Below are positions 7,230 to 14,475 of a DNA stretch of 22,265 nucleotides, piece by piece; position 1 is the stretch's first letter; each line of letters starts with the position of its first letter. Origin of the DNA: a virus; the IMG/VR virus record IMGVR_UViG_3300037517_002742, positions 1-22,265 of that record. One strand, 5' to 3'. Below the pieces are notes generated by a model, which was given only the letters and a program-made list of their open reading frames with translations, had not been told where the DNA came from and did not search any database. A program made the position numbers and the translations under genes.

Positions 7230-9925
7230 TGCCTTCAAGCATAATTGCTGCTCTAGTTGGCGCTCTGGTCCAGGGATTTTCCTGGGCGCTATTCACTAAG
7301 CTGTTTGTGACTAATTTGGTATTGAGCGCTTTATCTAAAGCGCTTACTCCGAAGCCGAATCGCGGTTCAAGCATTGCTGAGTTACGAGATCGTACTGTTA
7401 TCGTGCGATCTTCAACTGAAGCGCATCGTGTTATTTACGGAGAAGCTCCTGTGTCAGGGGTTCTTCTTTACGCAGAATCGACTGGAAGCACAAAAGAATA
7501 TATTCATTTGATTATTGCATTAGCAGGGCACGAGTGCGACTCTATTGGAGATGTATTTCTAAATAATGTACCCGTTGGTACATTAGATGGCAGCGGCAAT
7601 GTCACAAGTGGTGTTTACTCCGGCTGGGTTCGTATCAAAAAGCATCTAGGGTATTCTGCGCAAGCCGCCGATGCTGACCTCGTTTCTGAGTCTGCAGGCC
7701 TTTGGACAAGTAATCATCGTCTGCAAGGTATTTGTTACCTGTACATTCGTTTAAAGTTTGATTCCACGGGTAAGGTGTTTCCATCTGGCATACCTAATAT
7801 CTACGCGACAGTGAAAGGCAAGAAGGTATATGACCCGCGTACGTCACTTACGGACTGGTCTAATAATTGGGCGCTATGCTTGAATGATTACCTTTTGTCT
7901 GATTATGGGCTAGCATGTACGACGTCAGAGATCAATCAAACGCTGCTAGCCTCCGCTGCTAATGCCTGCGATGAGTGGGTAACAATGGCAACGCATGCTG
8001 CTACAATCTCCCCCATTTCTGCAGACGACATTACCAATGACACGTTTACGTTCGCCAACGATGAGTTCAGAATCGTATCCGGAGATAAGGTAACACTATC
8101 CACAACAGGTACCCTACCAACTAATTTCAATGTCGGACAATCTTATTATGTTCGACGTATTTCAAAAACACAATGTAAGTTAGGCGCAAACCTAGACGGA
8201 GCCCTTCACGGTACTTTTATAGATATCGTAGATGCTGGAACGGGCACGCACACGATGAACCATTCGGCGCAGTTGCGTTATACAACAAACGGCACCTTCC
8301 AGCTCTCTGACCGTCCCATTGACATACTACAATCTTTGCTCACATCTGCAGCTGGTACTCTTGTATGGACAGCAGGAACCTGGGATATGTATGCCGGTGT
8401 GTACTCAATTCCGACGTTATATCTTAATGTTGATTCTTTGCGAGGTGCAGTATCTCTCCGCGCCAAAACAGCACGTAAGGAATTATTCAATGCGGTTCGC
8501 GGTGTTTATTCGGAACAGTGGAAGGACTGGCAACCCACCGATTTTCCGTTGATGGAAAATTCTACATACGCTGCGCAGGATGGACAAGTAATCTATCGTG
8601 ATATTGAATTGCCTCACACAACTGATATGGTGCGCGCGCAGCGTATTGCCAAAATCCATCTGGAGAAAGCACGGCAGGGAATCGTAGTCGAACTTCCCTG
8701 CAAGCTCCTTCCCGCGACGTTTAAGTTAAAGGTGCAGAACTCTGTCTACGTGACGTTACCGCAACTGGGCTGGTCGAATAAAGTATTCCGTGTACTTGAG
8801 TGGAAGCTGTCGGAGACTGCGGGCATCGATTTGCTTCTGCAAGAAGATACAGCAGCAAGTTACGATTGGAATTCTGGAGAAGCGACATTTACAGACCCGT
8901 CACCCGATACAATTCTTCCCAGTCTTTCAGTTGTCAGCCCGCCGACGTCTCTTGCTTGCTATTCTGGTGTCACATACCAGCTGGCGCAAGCTGATGGTAT
9001 AAAACTTTGTCGTATATACTGCACATGGACGGCAGCCGCAGATGCCACCGTACAGTACTACGAGATTCAGCACAAATTGACAACAGACAGCACGTATTCA
9101 TCTGCTGTAATGTCTTCGGTGGTGCTCACTACTTACCTATCTCCGATGGTATCGGGCTCTTCTTATCATGTACGTGTACGCTCCATCAGTATAAACGGTA
9201 CACCGAGCGCATGGGAAGGTCCAGTCACCATTGCTGCCAGCTCGGATGCAAGCACAGTGTCTGCCTCAGTAGCTTATGCAGACATCACAGGTACCAAGCC
9301 TCCCTCTGATGCCGACAACACAAGCACCGCTGTCAATGCTGGAACCACCGTAACCGCCGCTGCTGGCGGCATCACCTTCAGCGCAAACGGCGCAATCAAA
9401 GGCGGCCAGACTGACTACAACACAGGTACGGGCTGGTTCCTGGGGTACAGCAGTGGGGCGTATAAATTCAGCATCGGTAATCCTGTTGGAAATCAATTAA
9501 CGTGGAACGGTAGCAATCTAACTATCAGCGGTAATATATTAAAAACGTATCAAGCGGGTGCAACTTTATTACTTGGAACTGGTTCTTCAAGTGCAACAAT
9601 AAGATATCCTTCATATAAAGAATGTGCAAGATTTATAATAAATGAGGGGGTAGGAACGGTAACTGTAGTTTTTTCGTATTTTTCTTCCGTATCAAGTTCA
9701 AATGCTTATTATAAAATCACAAGAAATGGAACTATTGTAGGGAGTGGCGTAAATAGTACGGCATCAACAACAATAAATGTTTCTTTGAATGTTGCTGTGC
9801 AATACGGAGACGTTATATCAATTCATGCATGTGAACAAGATAATGGTGCCACTTGCTATATAAGTGGAATGGCAATTAAATATTCAACATCTACAGCACA
9901 AACAAATTCAGCAACATATTATTAG
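7229..9925 (+). CDS. Tail tip / host-specificity protein, J-like
   Basis: The start at ATG 7229 overlaps the previous stop; the TTG at 7214 is ignored. The protein is 898 residues. It begins with a hydrophobic segment (IIAALVGALVQGF), then ELRDRTVIVRSS and AHRVIYGEAPVSGVLL, the start of the lambda J family hub. Residues about 250-347 form an insertion with a GTLPTNFNVGQSYYV and DAGTGTHTMN pattern that recurs in many phage proteins. Residues about 567-676 look like a fibronectin type III domain. Residues from about 769 are encoded by DNA that is clearly AT-richer than the rest, suggesting a swapped receptor-binding tip. It joins the tail to the host receptor. Confidence 0.88.
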   Translation: MPSSIIAALVGALVQGFSWALFTKLFVTNLVLSALSKALTPKPNRGSSIAELRDRTVIVRSSTEAHRVIYGEAPVSGVLLYAESTGSTKEYIHLIIALAGHECDSIGDVFLNNVPVGTLDGSGNVTSGVYSGWVRIKKHLGYSAQAADADLVSESAGLWTSNHRLQGICYLYIRLKFDSTGKVFPSGIPNIYATVKGKKVYDPRTSLTDWSNNWALCLNDYLLSDYGLACTTSEINQTLLASAANACDEWVTMATHAATISPISADDITNDTFTFANDEFRIVSGDKVTLSTTGTLPTNFNVGQSYYVRRISKTQCKLGANLDGALHGTFIDIVDAGTGTHTMNHSAQLRYTTNGTFQLSDRPIDILQSLLTSAAGTLVWTAGTWDMYAGVYSIPTLYLNVDSLRGAVSLRAKTARKELFNAVRGVYSEQWKDWQPTDFPLMENSTYAAQDGQVIYRDIELPHTTDMVRAQRIAKIHLEKARQGIVVELPCKLLPATFKLKVQNSVYVTLPQLGWSNKVFRVLEWKLSETAGIDLLLQEDTAASYDWNSGEATFTDPSPDTILPSLSVVSPPTSLACYSGVTYQLAQADGIKLCRIYCTWTAAADATVQYYEIQHKLTTDSTYSSAVMSSVVLTTYLSPMVSGSSYHVRVRSISINGTPSAWEGPVTIAASSDASTVSASVAYADITGTKPPSDADNTSTAVNAGTTVTAAAGGITFSANGAIKGGQTDYNTGTGWFLGYSSGAYKFSIGNPVGNQLTWNGSNLTISGNILKTYQAGATLLLGTGSSSATIRYPSYKECARFIINEGVGTVTVVFSYFSSVSSSNAYYKITRNGTIVGSGVNSTASTTINVSLNVAVQYGDVISIHACEQDNGATCYISGMAIKYSTSTAQTNSATYY

Positions 9926-9941
9926 ATGCCTTATATATATC

Positions 9942-9958
9942 CCGCCCACGTAGGGCGG
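9942..9958 (+). other. GC hairpin after tail tip gene
   Basis: CCGCCC and GGGCGG form a 6-bp stem with loop ACGTA, 17 bases after the tail tip stop. No T-run follows on the plus strand, so it is not a canonical terminator; it may protect the 3' end of the transcript or reduce read-through. Confidence 0.4.
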
Positions 9959-10016
9959 AAAAGCGCCGCCCCATCCGCCGCATAAATCCAACTCAATGAA
10001 CCTCAGAAAGACCGAT

Positions 10017-10406
10017 ATGGCCACAGACACCACCGATCAGATCATGCAAGCCATTGCGGACTGTAAAGATGAAGACCTCCGGGCCGTTTTAATCATCATC
10101 CATTCCGGTTTTTCTCAGCTTAATTCAAAGATCGATGCAGTCCTCAAGAACGAAGACCAGATCAAACGCATCGCCCTGAACGGAAGCTATGACCACCACG
10201 ACGAAGATCATCACGATTGGCGGGCTTTCAAGTTGACCCACCCAGAAGGCAAATGCGCCTACGTCCGCCGGATGGAGCGGGAAGCAGAAGCCGCCAGCAA
10301 CAGCAAGCGCAGCGTTTTTGAAAGCGTCGCAGCCCACTTACTGACTGCCGGCCTGCCGCGCACCATCACCAACCGATCAATCGTCGTCTCGACGCACAAG
10401 AGGTAA
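10017..10406 (+). CDS. Unknown small phage protein
   Basis: A protein of 129 residues if ATG 10017 is used, behind AGAAAG about six bases upstream; an in-frame ATG at 9996 would add seven residues. No family recognised. It contains a central YDHHDEDHHDWRAF stretch with many Asp/His, then KLTHPEGKCAYVRRMEREAEAA, and ends in AHLLTAGLP. The GC-richer base composition (high C at third positions) differs from the AT-rich end of the tail tip gene just before it. Position after the tail tip suggests an accessory or lysis-associated gene, but no membrane segment is evident, so no function is assigned. Confidence 0.65.
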   Translation: MATDTTDQIMQAIADCKDEDLRAVLIIIHSGFSQLNSKIDAVLKNEDQIKRIALNGSYDHHDEDHHDWRAFKLTHPEGKCAYVRRMEREAEAASNSKRSVFESVAAHLLTAGLPRTITNRSIVVSTHKR

Positions 10407-10411
10407 CTTCA

Positions 10412-10846
10412 ATGGAACCGTCTACTGCAGTTATTGTATTCTTCAAATGTATCCTCGCAACTGGTGGAGTCGTATATCAAGATGTTCCTTGTTCCGATGC
10501 ACCGTACTGGGCTACACAAAATGAAACGATAATAGAGCAACTCGAAGTTCAAGTTCCTATGCCGACACAAGAGCAAGTGCAACAGGCGAAGGAAATCGCA
10601 GAACGTGAAATTGAGTGGTATAAGAAGCGGCTGGAAGAAGAACAGAAAGAGAAAGAACACCAACAAATTTTAGATGAGATTGCTGCCCGTCGGGAGCAAG
10701 AACGAAACTTACAATCTGTGAGATGCGCGCAGTGGGACGCACAGATTCGAGGTGAAGAAGAAATTGCTTTGAAGTATTGGGGTGATATTGCAGTTACAGC
10801 AAGAACGCAGGCAGCACGTCGTCAGTATCAGCTAGAGTGTCAATAG
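10412..10846 (+). CDS. Unknown coiled-coil protein with N-terminal DUF4124-like segment
   Basis: A protein of 144 residues behind GAGGTAACTTCAATG. The first 30 residues contain FKCILATGGVVYQDVPCSD, which matches the DUF4124 pattern of Cys-x(n)-G-x-V-x-Y-x-D-x-P-Cys found in exported Gram-negative bacterial proteins (Cys13 and Cys27). No clear signal peptide precedes it. The middle (about residues 50-100) is a highly charged helix rich in Glu, Gln, Lys, likely coiled coil. It is the last gene before the convergent terminator and may be an accessory gene carried with the tail module. A lysis role such as spanin is conceivable but no lipobox or membrane helix supports it. Confidence 0.6.
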   Translation: MEPSTAVIVFFKCILATGGVVYQDVPCSDAPYWATQNETIIEQLEVQVPMPTQEQVQQAKEIAEREIEWYKKRLEEEQKEKEHQQILDEIAARREQERNLQSVRCAQWDAQIRGEEEIALKYWGDIAVTARTQAARRQYQLECQ

Positions 10847-10873
10847 GAGGTAGAACTCCTATAATGTATCTAG

Positions 10874-10916
10874 GCGCCCCACCCTAGGCTTATTTCTGCT
10901 CTATTGGGTGGGGCGC
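10874..10916. terminator. Bidirectional terminator between convergent gene blocks
   Basis: An 11-bp perfect stem, GCGCCCCACCC against GGGTGGGGCGC, with a 21-base loop, lies 28 bases after the last rightward stop and 11 bases after the last leftward stop. It lacks an obvious T-run on either side, but its position between convergent transcription units makes it a likely terminator. Confidence 0.65.
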
Positions 10917-10927
10917 AGCACATAACA

Positions 10928-11116
10928 TCACCCTTTGAGTGTGCACTTTCCTGCAAGGGCTTTTCTGGCCAACTTGTCTCCTGGGTACCCAGAAGGTAAG
11001 TCGTCCTTATTACGTGAGTTTCTTCGCGACGGAGTGCCTCCCTGGTACCCTGTTCTAGGCAAGGCCGTTTGAAGCCAAGCAAGCAGCATACCAACCGCCG
11101 TATTATTGATTTTCAT
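10928..11116 (-). CDS. Small unknown protein, last gene of leftward operon
   Basis: A protein of 62 residues. It starts at ATG 11116 behind GAAGGAG at ideal distance, overlapping the last 14 bases of queE in another frame. It is basic, with a short hydrophobic start (AVGMLLAWLQ) and then a polar part containing YQGGTPSRRNSRNKDDLP and YPGDKLARKAL. The excellent ribosome binding site and coupling to queE support a real gene. Another leftward reading frame, 10870-11094, is its shadow. No function is recognised. Confidence 0.7.
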   Translation of the reverse strand: MKINNTAVGMLLAWLQTALPRTGYQGGTPSRRNSRNKDDLPSGYPGDKLARKALAGKCTLKG

Positions 11117-12650
11117 TGTGGATCTCCTTCAGGATTGACGTGCTGATGAGTTCTTCCTCTCGGAAGTCGTCTGGGAACAGATATTTGTGCAGTTGCAAGT
11201 TCAGTCCGATATTCATATCTCGGCAGAGTTCGTCTCCCATCATTAAGTTGAAAAGGTCCACCGCCTTCATGTTTGTGTGGTCCGGTGAGAAGAATATCCG
11301 CGCGTAACACCCCGCATCGATGAGCTTCTTAGTTTCCGTCAGTGCCCACTCGAACTCCGCGGGACTAGATACCACTACTTTGATACAGTGCTGCTTTGAC
11401 CCCAGCTTCGCCATTTCACTTAGCAGAGGTTGCTGGTGCCCGGGTACAGTCGTCGGAGACTTCAAGTCGACTACCAACGACAAGTACGGAACAGCAGCGT
11501 AGTGCATAAATGGATACATCCCAGAAGTTTCAATACTTACCAAGTAGTCCAGAGCAAGGAGCTGCCGAAGGAGATCAATAAACTCGTCTCCGTCCTGCTC
11601 GAGTGGTTCTCCACCCGTGATTGTAACTTTGCGAATACCACCGCCGATATCACGCACACGACTGACGATGTCGCTGGGAGTGAATTGCTGTCCTTGGTGA
11701 ATGGGCCAGGAGTACTTGGTGTCACAGTTATGCACCCACATAGTGTTCAATAGATATGTATTGAACGGTGAGCATGATACATTGAAAACGTCTAGGCTGT
11801 CTATCATCCCGTCTGCTTTCCAATTCGCGCCGGAACCTCGATTTACTTTTTTAACTGAGAGGACTTCGGCTCCATTATGATTTAATTCAGCAAAACTCCT
11901 TTTTCCGTCAGATCGCTTTCCATTCCAGAAATTAGCACCACGCTGGTGAAGATGTGAGTGGCATGTGTGGCAAAGAGAAGAAAGATTGCTCTCAGCATCG
12001 TTCTCACGATCACCATCTTTGTGGTGCACCTCCAACATCCGCACTTTACTGCATAACTCGCATCTTCGCTCTTCTTTCAAATTTCGCGCTTTTAGTTTGT
12101 CGTAATTAACGCTGTGGAAGATAGTGTCTTTATAATTCGGGTTTCGACTTCCCTGTTTGTAGTATGCTATGAGTTCGTTGGGGTGTACGTGGTAAATATC
12201 ATCACCCACTCTTAAATCACCTGCCTCGACTTGCCCTCTGGTTGTAAATATAGGATGTTCTGGAGTCACAAAGAATACAGTTGAATCTAACTTTGTATGA
12301 TTTTTTACCTTCACTTCTACCCACTCAGTTACACTGCGTTTCTGCGTCGCTGTTACTGTGGTAGGTACTATCGCATGATTTTCATCTAGAGTCAGAAGAA
12401 TGTCTCCTGCAACCACTTGACTAAGTTTTTTTCTACCTCCAGATGCTAAATGCACTTCCGGGTGCCTTTTCCCTTCCTTTTGTCCGAAACAATAGGAGCA
12501 GCCAACACGGCATCCCGTCAGTCGTATGAACACTGACATACTACCCTGCCCGAACCCATTGCATTCACCGTCCACTGTTGCGAAGATGGAAAGCACATTC
12601 AAGTGTCCCGTAGTGTTTGCACGTGCTTTCAAATAGGCTTCTGACGCCAT
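11103..12650 (-). CDS. queE: QueE-like 7-carboxy-7-deazaguanine synthase interrupted by an intein
   Basis: The full frame is 515 residues, but residues 54-308 are an intein, leaving a 260-residue QueE. QueE is a radical-SAM enzyme that converts carboxytetrahydropterin to 7-carboxy-7-deazaguanine, a precursor of queuosine and of 7-deazaguanine DNA modifications in phages. The spliced protein would restore RLTGC-RVGC-SYC-DTKYSW: Cys47, Cys51 and Cys309 are the CX3CX2C iron-sulfur cluster ligands. Later TITGGEPLEQ, IETSGMYPF and VVDLKSPTTVPG are QueE motifs. Without splicing the cluster motif would be broken, so activity depends on it. The ribosome binding site is AGGAT, five bases before ATG 12650. 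Partner enzymes lie outside this window if they exist. Confidence 0.9.
   Translation of the reverse strand: MASEAYLKARANTTGHLNVLSIFATVDGECNGFGQGSMSVFIRLTGCRVGCSYCFGQKEGKRHPEVHLASGGRKKLSQVVAGDILLTLDENHAIVPTTVTATQKRSVTEWVEVKVKNHTKLDSTVFFVTPEHPIFTTRGQVEAGDLRVGDDIYHVHPNELIAYYKQGSRNPNYKDTIFHSVNYDKLKARNLKEERRCELCSKVRMLEVHHKDGDRENDAESNLSSLCHTCHSHLHQRGANFWNGKRSDGKRSFAELNHNGAEVLSVKKVNRGSGANWKADGMIDSLDVFNVSCSPFNTYLLNTMWVHNCDTKYSWPIHQGQQFTPSDIVSRVRDIGGGIRKVTITGGEPLEQDGDEFIDLLRQLLALDYLVSIETSGMYPFMHYAAVPYLSLVVDLKSPTTVPGHQQPLLSEMAKLGSKQHCIKVVVSSPAEFEWALTETKKLIDAGCYARIFFSPDHTNMKAVDLFNLMMGDELCRDMNIGLNLQLHKYLFPDDFREEELISTSILKEIHNENQ
11727..12491 (-). mobile_element. Intein with HNH homing endonuclease in queE
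   Basis: Encodes residues 54-308 (255 residues) of the queE frame. It begins with Cys54 (Cys1, directly after CSY) and ends with VHN, followed by Cys309 as the +1 nucleophile, the standard splice junctions. The first part has hedgehog/intein features (VHLASGGRKKLSQVVAGDILL; block B TPEHPIFTTRGQVEAGDL). The middle has a zinc-type HNH motif: CELC, then LEVHHKDGDREN and SLCHTCHSHLH (about residues 197-235). The last part is block F/G, VFNVSC to WVHN. This is one unbroken frame, so the element appears active. Confidence 0.9.
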
Positions 12651-12684
12651 TTTCTATCCTTTACATAGTAGGTTGAAAAAAGGT

Positions 12685-12729
12685 ATAGTAATCAATAGGT
12701 TACACTTTACCTAACCTATTGATTACTAT
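12685..12729. promoter_or_regulatory. Dyad site 2, 18-bp perfect arms, before queE
   Basis: ATAGTAATCAATAGGTTA at 12685-12702 is the exact reverse complement of the sequence at 12712-12729, with a 9-base spacer (CACTTTACC). It shares the core half-site AATCAATAGGTTA and the spacer length with sites at 3109 and 20230. It lies in the 130-base gap between the exonuclease stop and the queE start, about 34 bases before the queE ATG. An operator for a dimeric or tetrameric regulator is the simplest reading. Confidence 0.8.
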
Positions 12730-12780
12730 CATTAAATTCTGCCTATCCGATTTGGTAGGCTGCTGTCGGTATATATACAG

Positions 12781-13650
12781 CTATCTTCTGCGTAATGGCC
12801 TATGCGAGATTTGCGCTAATGCTTCCACCATTACTTCAGTGATGCGAATCTCCCATCGAGCAACTGCTTGGTAGAGAGTTCTCGGATTGAACTCCCACGT
12901 TACCGATGACATCAAAAAAGGTGGGAGTTCTAACCCTTCAAAAGGAAGCAAGTTCATCTTTTGATTCTCCGCAAACACTTTACGTTCTTCTGGTGACATC
13001 CAGCTGATGTTGTCGTAGGTTGGTCCCAGCAGCTTGATTGCAGTTTTAATGCCAATCCCCTTCCTTACACCAACAACATGATTATGCGACCCTGCGACGG
13101 AGATGATGTTCACCCATGCATGCGGAGGTACACCATGCTCTTTGTCCAGATCTACTTCACCGTAGAAGGGTGGGTGCTTTCCGCCCTTATGCATCGACAC
13201 TTTGTCACCCAATAATTGGTACATGTCACTGTCTCCTGACATGATGATTGCAACTCCCAGATCACGAACAGAGACAGAATTACACACATGACCAATTATG
13301 TCATCAGCCTCTGCTCCCGATACTTTTAAGTAAGGCAATCCCACGCCGTCGATGAGTTCATGCAGTTGTCGTTTCGTAGCGTCCACCCGTGCGCGTAACC
13401 CCTCATCAATCGTTCTGTCTGCTTTGAACGTCTCCGCGATCCCTTCTGCTTTCAAGTAGGGAGGCGCGTCGAATGCGATGAGAAGATGAGTTGCTCCCGT
13501 ACGCAAAATTGCAGTGCATACCTGACCGATGAACCCGAATACTCCACCAGTGAACTCACCTTCAGAATTGGTGAGCCCACTGTGGGTATGGCACGCCCGG
13601 TAGATGATTGTAGATGCGTCTACAATCAAAAGACGTGTTTCAGTTTTCAT
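12781..13650 (-). CDS. 5'-3' exonuclease / flap endonuclease (PIN-FEN family)
   Basis: A protein of 289 residues like the N-terminal nuclease domain of DNA polymerase I and T5/T7-type exonucleases, which remove RNA primers or flaps. Visible motifs are LLIVDAS (Asp11), LIAFDAPP (Asp61), GAEADDIIG (114-117), IIMSGDSDMYQLL (Asp140, Asp142), and the helix-hairpin-helix-like GVRKGIGIKTAIKLL (194-208). Before that loop the usual GDxSDN acidic pair seems changed: the stretch reads SVAGSHNHVVGV, so the third carboxylate pair is missing. Its ATG overlaps the stop of the DUF932 gene (ATGA), indicating co-translation. No polymerase gene is present in this window. Confidence 0.88.
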   Translation of the reverse strand: MKTETRLLIVDASTIIYRACHTHSGLTNSEGEFTGGVFGFIGQVCTAILRTGATHLLIAFDAPPYLKAEGIAETFKADRTIDEGLRARVDATKRQLHELIDGVGLPYLKVSGAEADDIIGHVCNSVSVRDLGVAIIMSGDSDMYQLLGDKVSMHKGGKHPPFYGEVDLDKEHGVPPHAWVNIISVAGSHNHVVGVRKGIGIKTAIKLLGPTYDNISWMSPEERKVFAENQKMNLLPFEGLELPPFLMSSVTWEFNPRTLYQAVARWEIRITEVMVEALAQISHRPLRRR

Positions 13651-14423
13651 TCTTCCACCTCATCATAGAAAAGAGCCGACACTCTATCATCTAATTCCAC
13701 TTGCCGATTGATGGAGGATGTCATGTGTGTCGACGCATATGTAAATCTACTATACAGGTCCCACAGCGACATCGGAAACTTCCCCGCCAAGATATATTCG
13801 GCATGCTTCTTTGGAACCCAAGGAGCAGCTTCCAGTCGCGCACGAACTGATTCTTCTGATACCTGCGTGTGTCCCCAGAGCTCCCAGCGTGACCCCAGTT
13901 TGGGTAGATTCCCCACCATCGCGCTCAAACTAGATGTGATCACTTTTAGATCCTCCCCGATGACACCCTTGTAATGCTTTGCGGAGACTGATCCAAACTC
14001 ACGGCCTACTACCATACCGTTTTTACAAACCAGCTGATGCGCTGCAAGTCGGATATCTAATTTCCAGCTCAGGTCGTAACTATTGGTGATGCGTAGAGCT
14101 GTATGCACCACATCACCAACCTGGGGTTCTAATTTCAATTGTGGCAGGCGGTACTCTGCGAGCATCCGTGCGCCTTCGTTCGTGGTAACGATGTTGCGCT
14201 TGTAGCCCGTAAGATCAATCCCTTTCAAAGCCTGCTCAACTGTGTCAATCAAAATACGGTGCGGAACGGGTTGGTAGTTTTTTCCCGCGACTGCAAAGAT
14301 CTTCTTTCGATCGTGGCTGAAAATGCATTGACGGGATTGGAACTCTCTTACCTGATTCAATTCAGGGAAGGCCTGATTGAGGGGAAGTACGACGGGATCA
14401 TTCTTCCAATCGAAAAGTTTCAT
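13647..14423 (-). CDS. DUF932-like phage/plasmid protein
   Basis: A protein of 258 residues starting behind TTAGGAGAACTACATG. The stretches REFQSRQCIFSHDR, KNYQPVPHRILID, LRITNSYDLSWKLDIRLAAHQLVCKNGMVVG and VSAKHYKG are hallmarks of DUF932 (phage/plasmid-like TIGR03299 proteins), whose role is unknown but which is often found near replication or anti-defence genes. The stop overlaps the downstream exonuclease start by four bases, so both are probably translated together. No missing segments are evident. Confidence 0.75.
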   Translation of the reverse strand: MKLFDWKNDPVVLPLNQAFPELNQVREFQSRQCIFSHDRKKIFAVAGKNYQPVPHRILIDTVEQALKGIDLTGYKRNIVTTNEGARMLAEYRLPQLKLEPQVGDVVHTALRITNSYDLSWKLDIRLAAHQLVCKNGMVVGREFGSVSAKHYKGVIGEDLKVITSSLSAMVGNLPKLGSRWELWGHTQVSEESVRARLEAAPWVPKKHAEYILAGKFPMSLWDLYSRFTYASTHMTSSINRQVELDDRVSALFYDEVEE

Positions 14424-14443
14424 GTAGTTCTCCTAAGTAGACT

Positions 14444-14463
14444 GCCCGCGCGGTTACGCGGGC
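14444..14463 (-). other. Intercistronic hairpin between ParB-like and DUF932 genes
   Basis: GCCCGCG and CGCGGGC form a 7-bp stem with a 6-base loop, 12 bases after the ParB-like stop. It is not followed by a T-run on the minus strand and lies just before the ribosome binding site of the next gene. This is the same arrangement as the three repeated elements at 17.7, 18.7 and 19.4 kb, so an RNA-processing or stability role is plausible. Confidence 0.55.
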
Positions 14464-14475
14464 ATTGTTGTGGAA

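Noticed and set aside
10870-11094. 74-residue minus-strand frame
   Set aside because: It overlaps the 62-residue gene that has the better ribosome binding site, and it ends inside the terminator stem.
11727-12491. HNH gene as a free-standing homing endonuclease or group I intron
   Set aside because: The frame is continuous with queE and has intein splice motifs at both ends; no intron boundary or separate start is needed.
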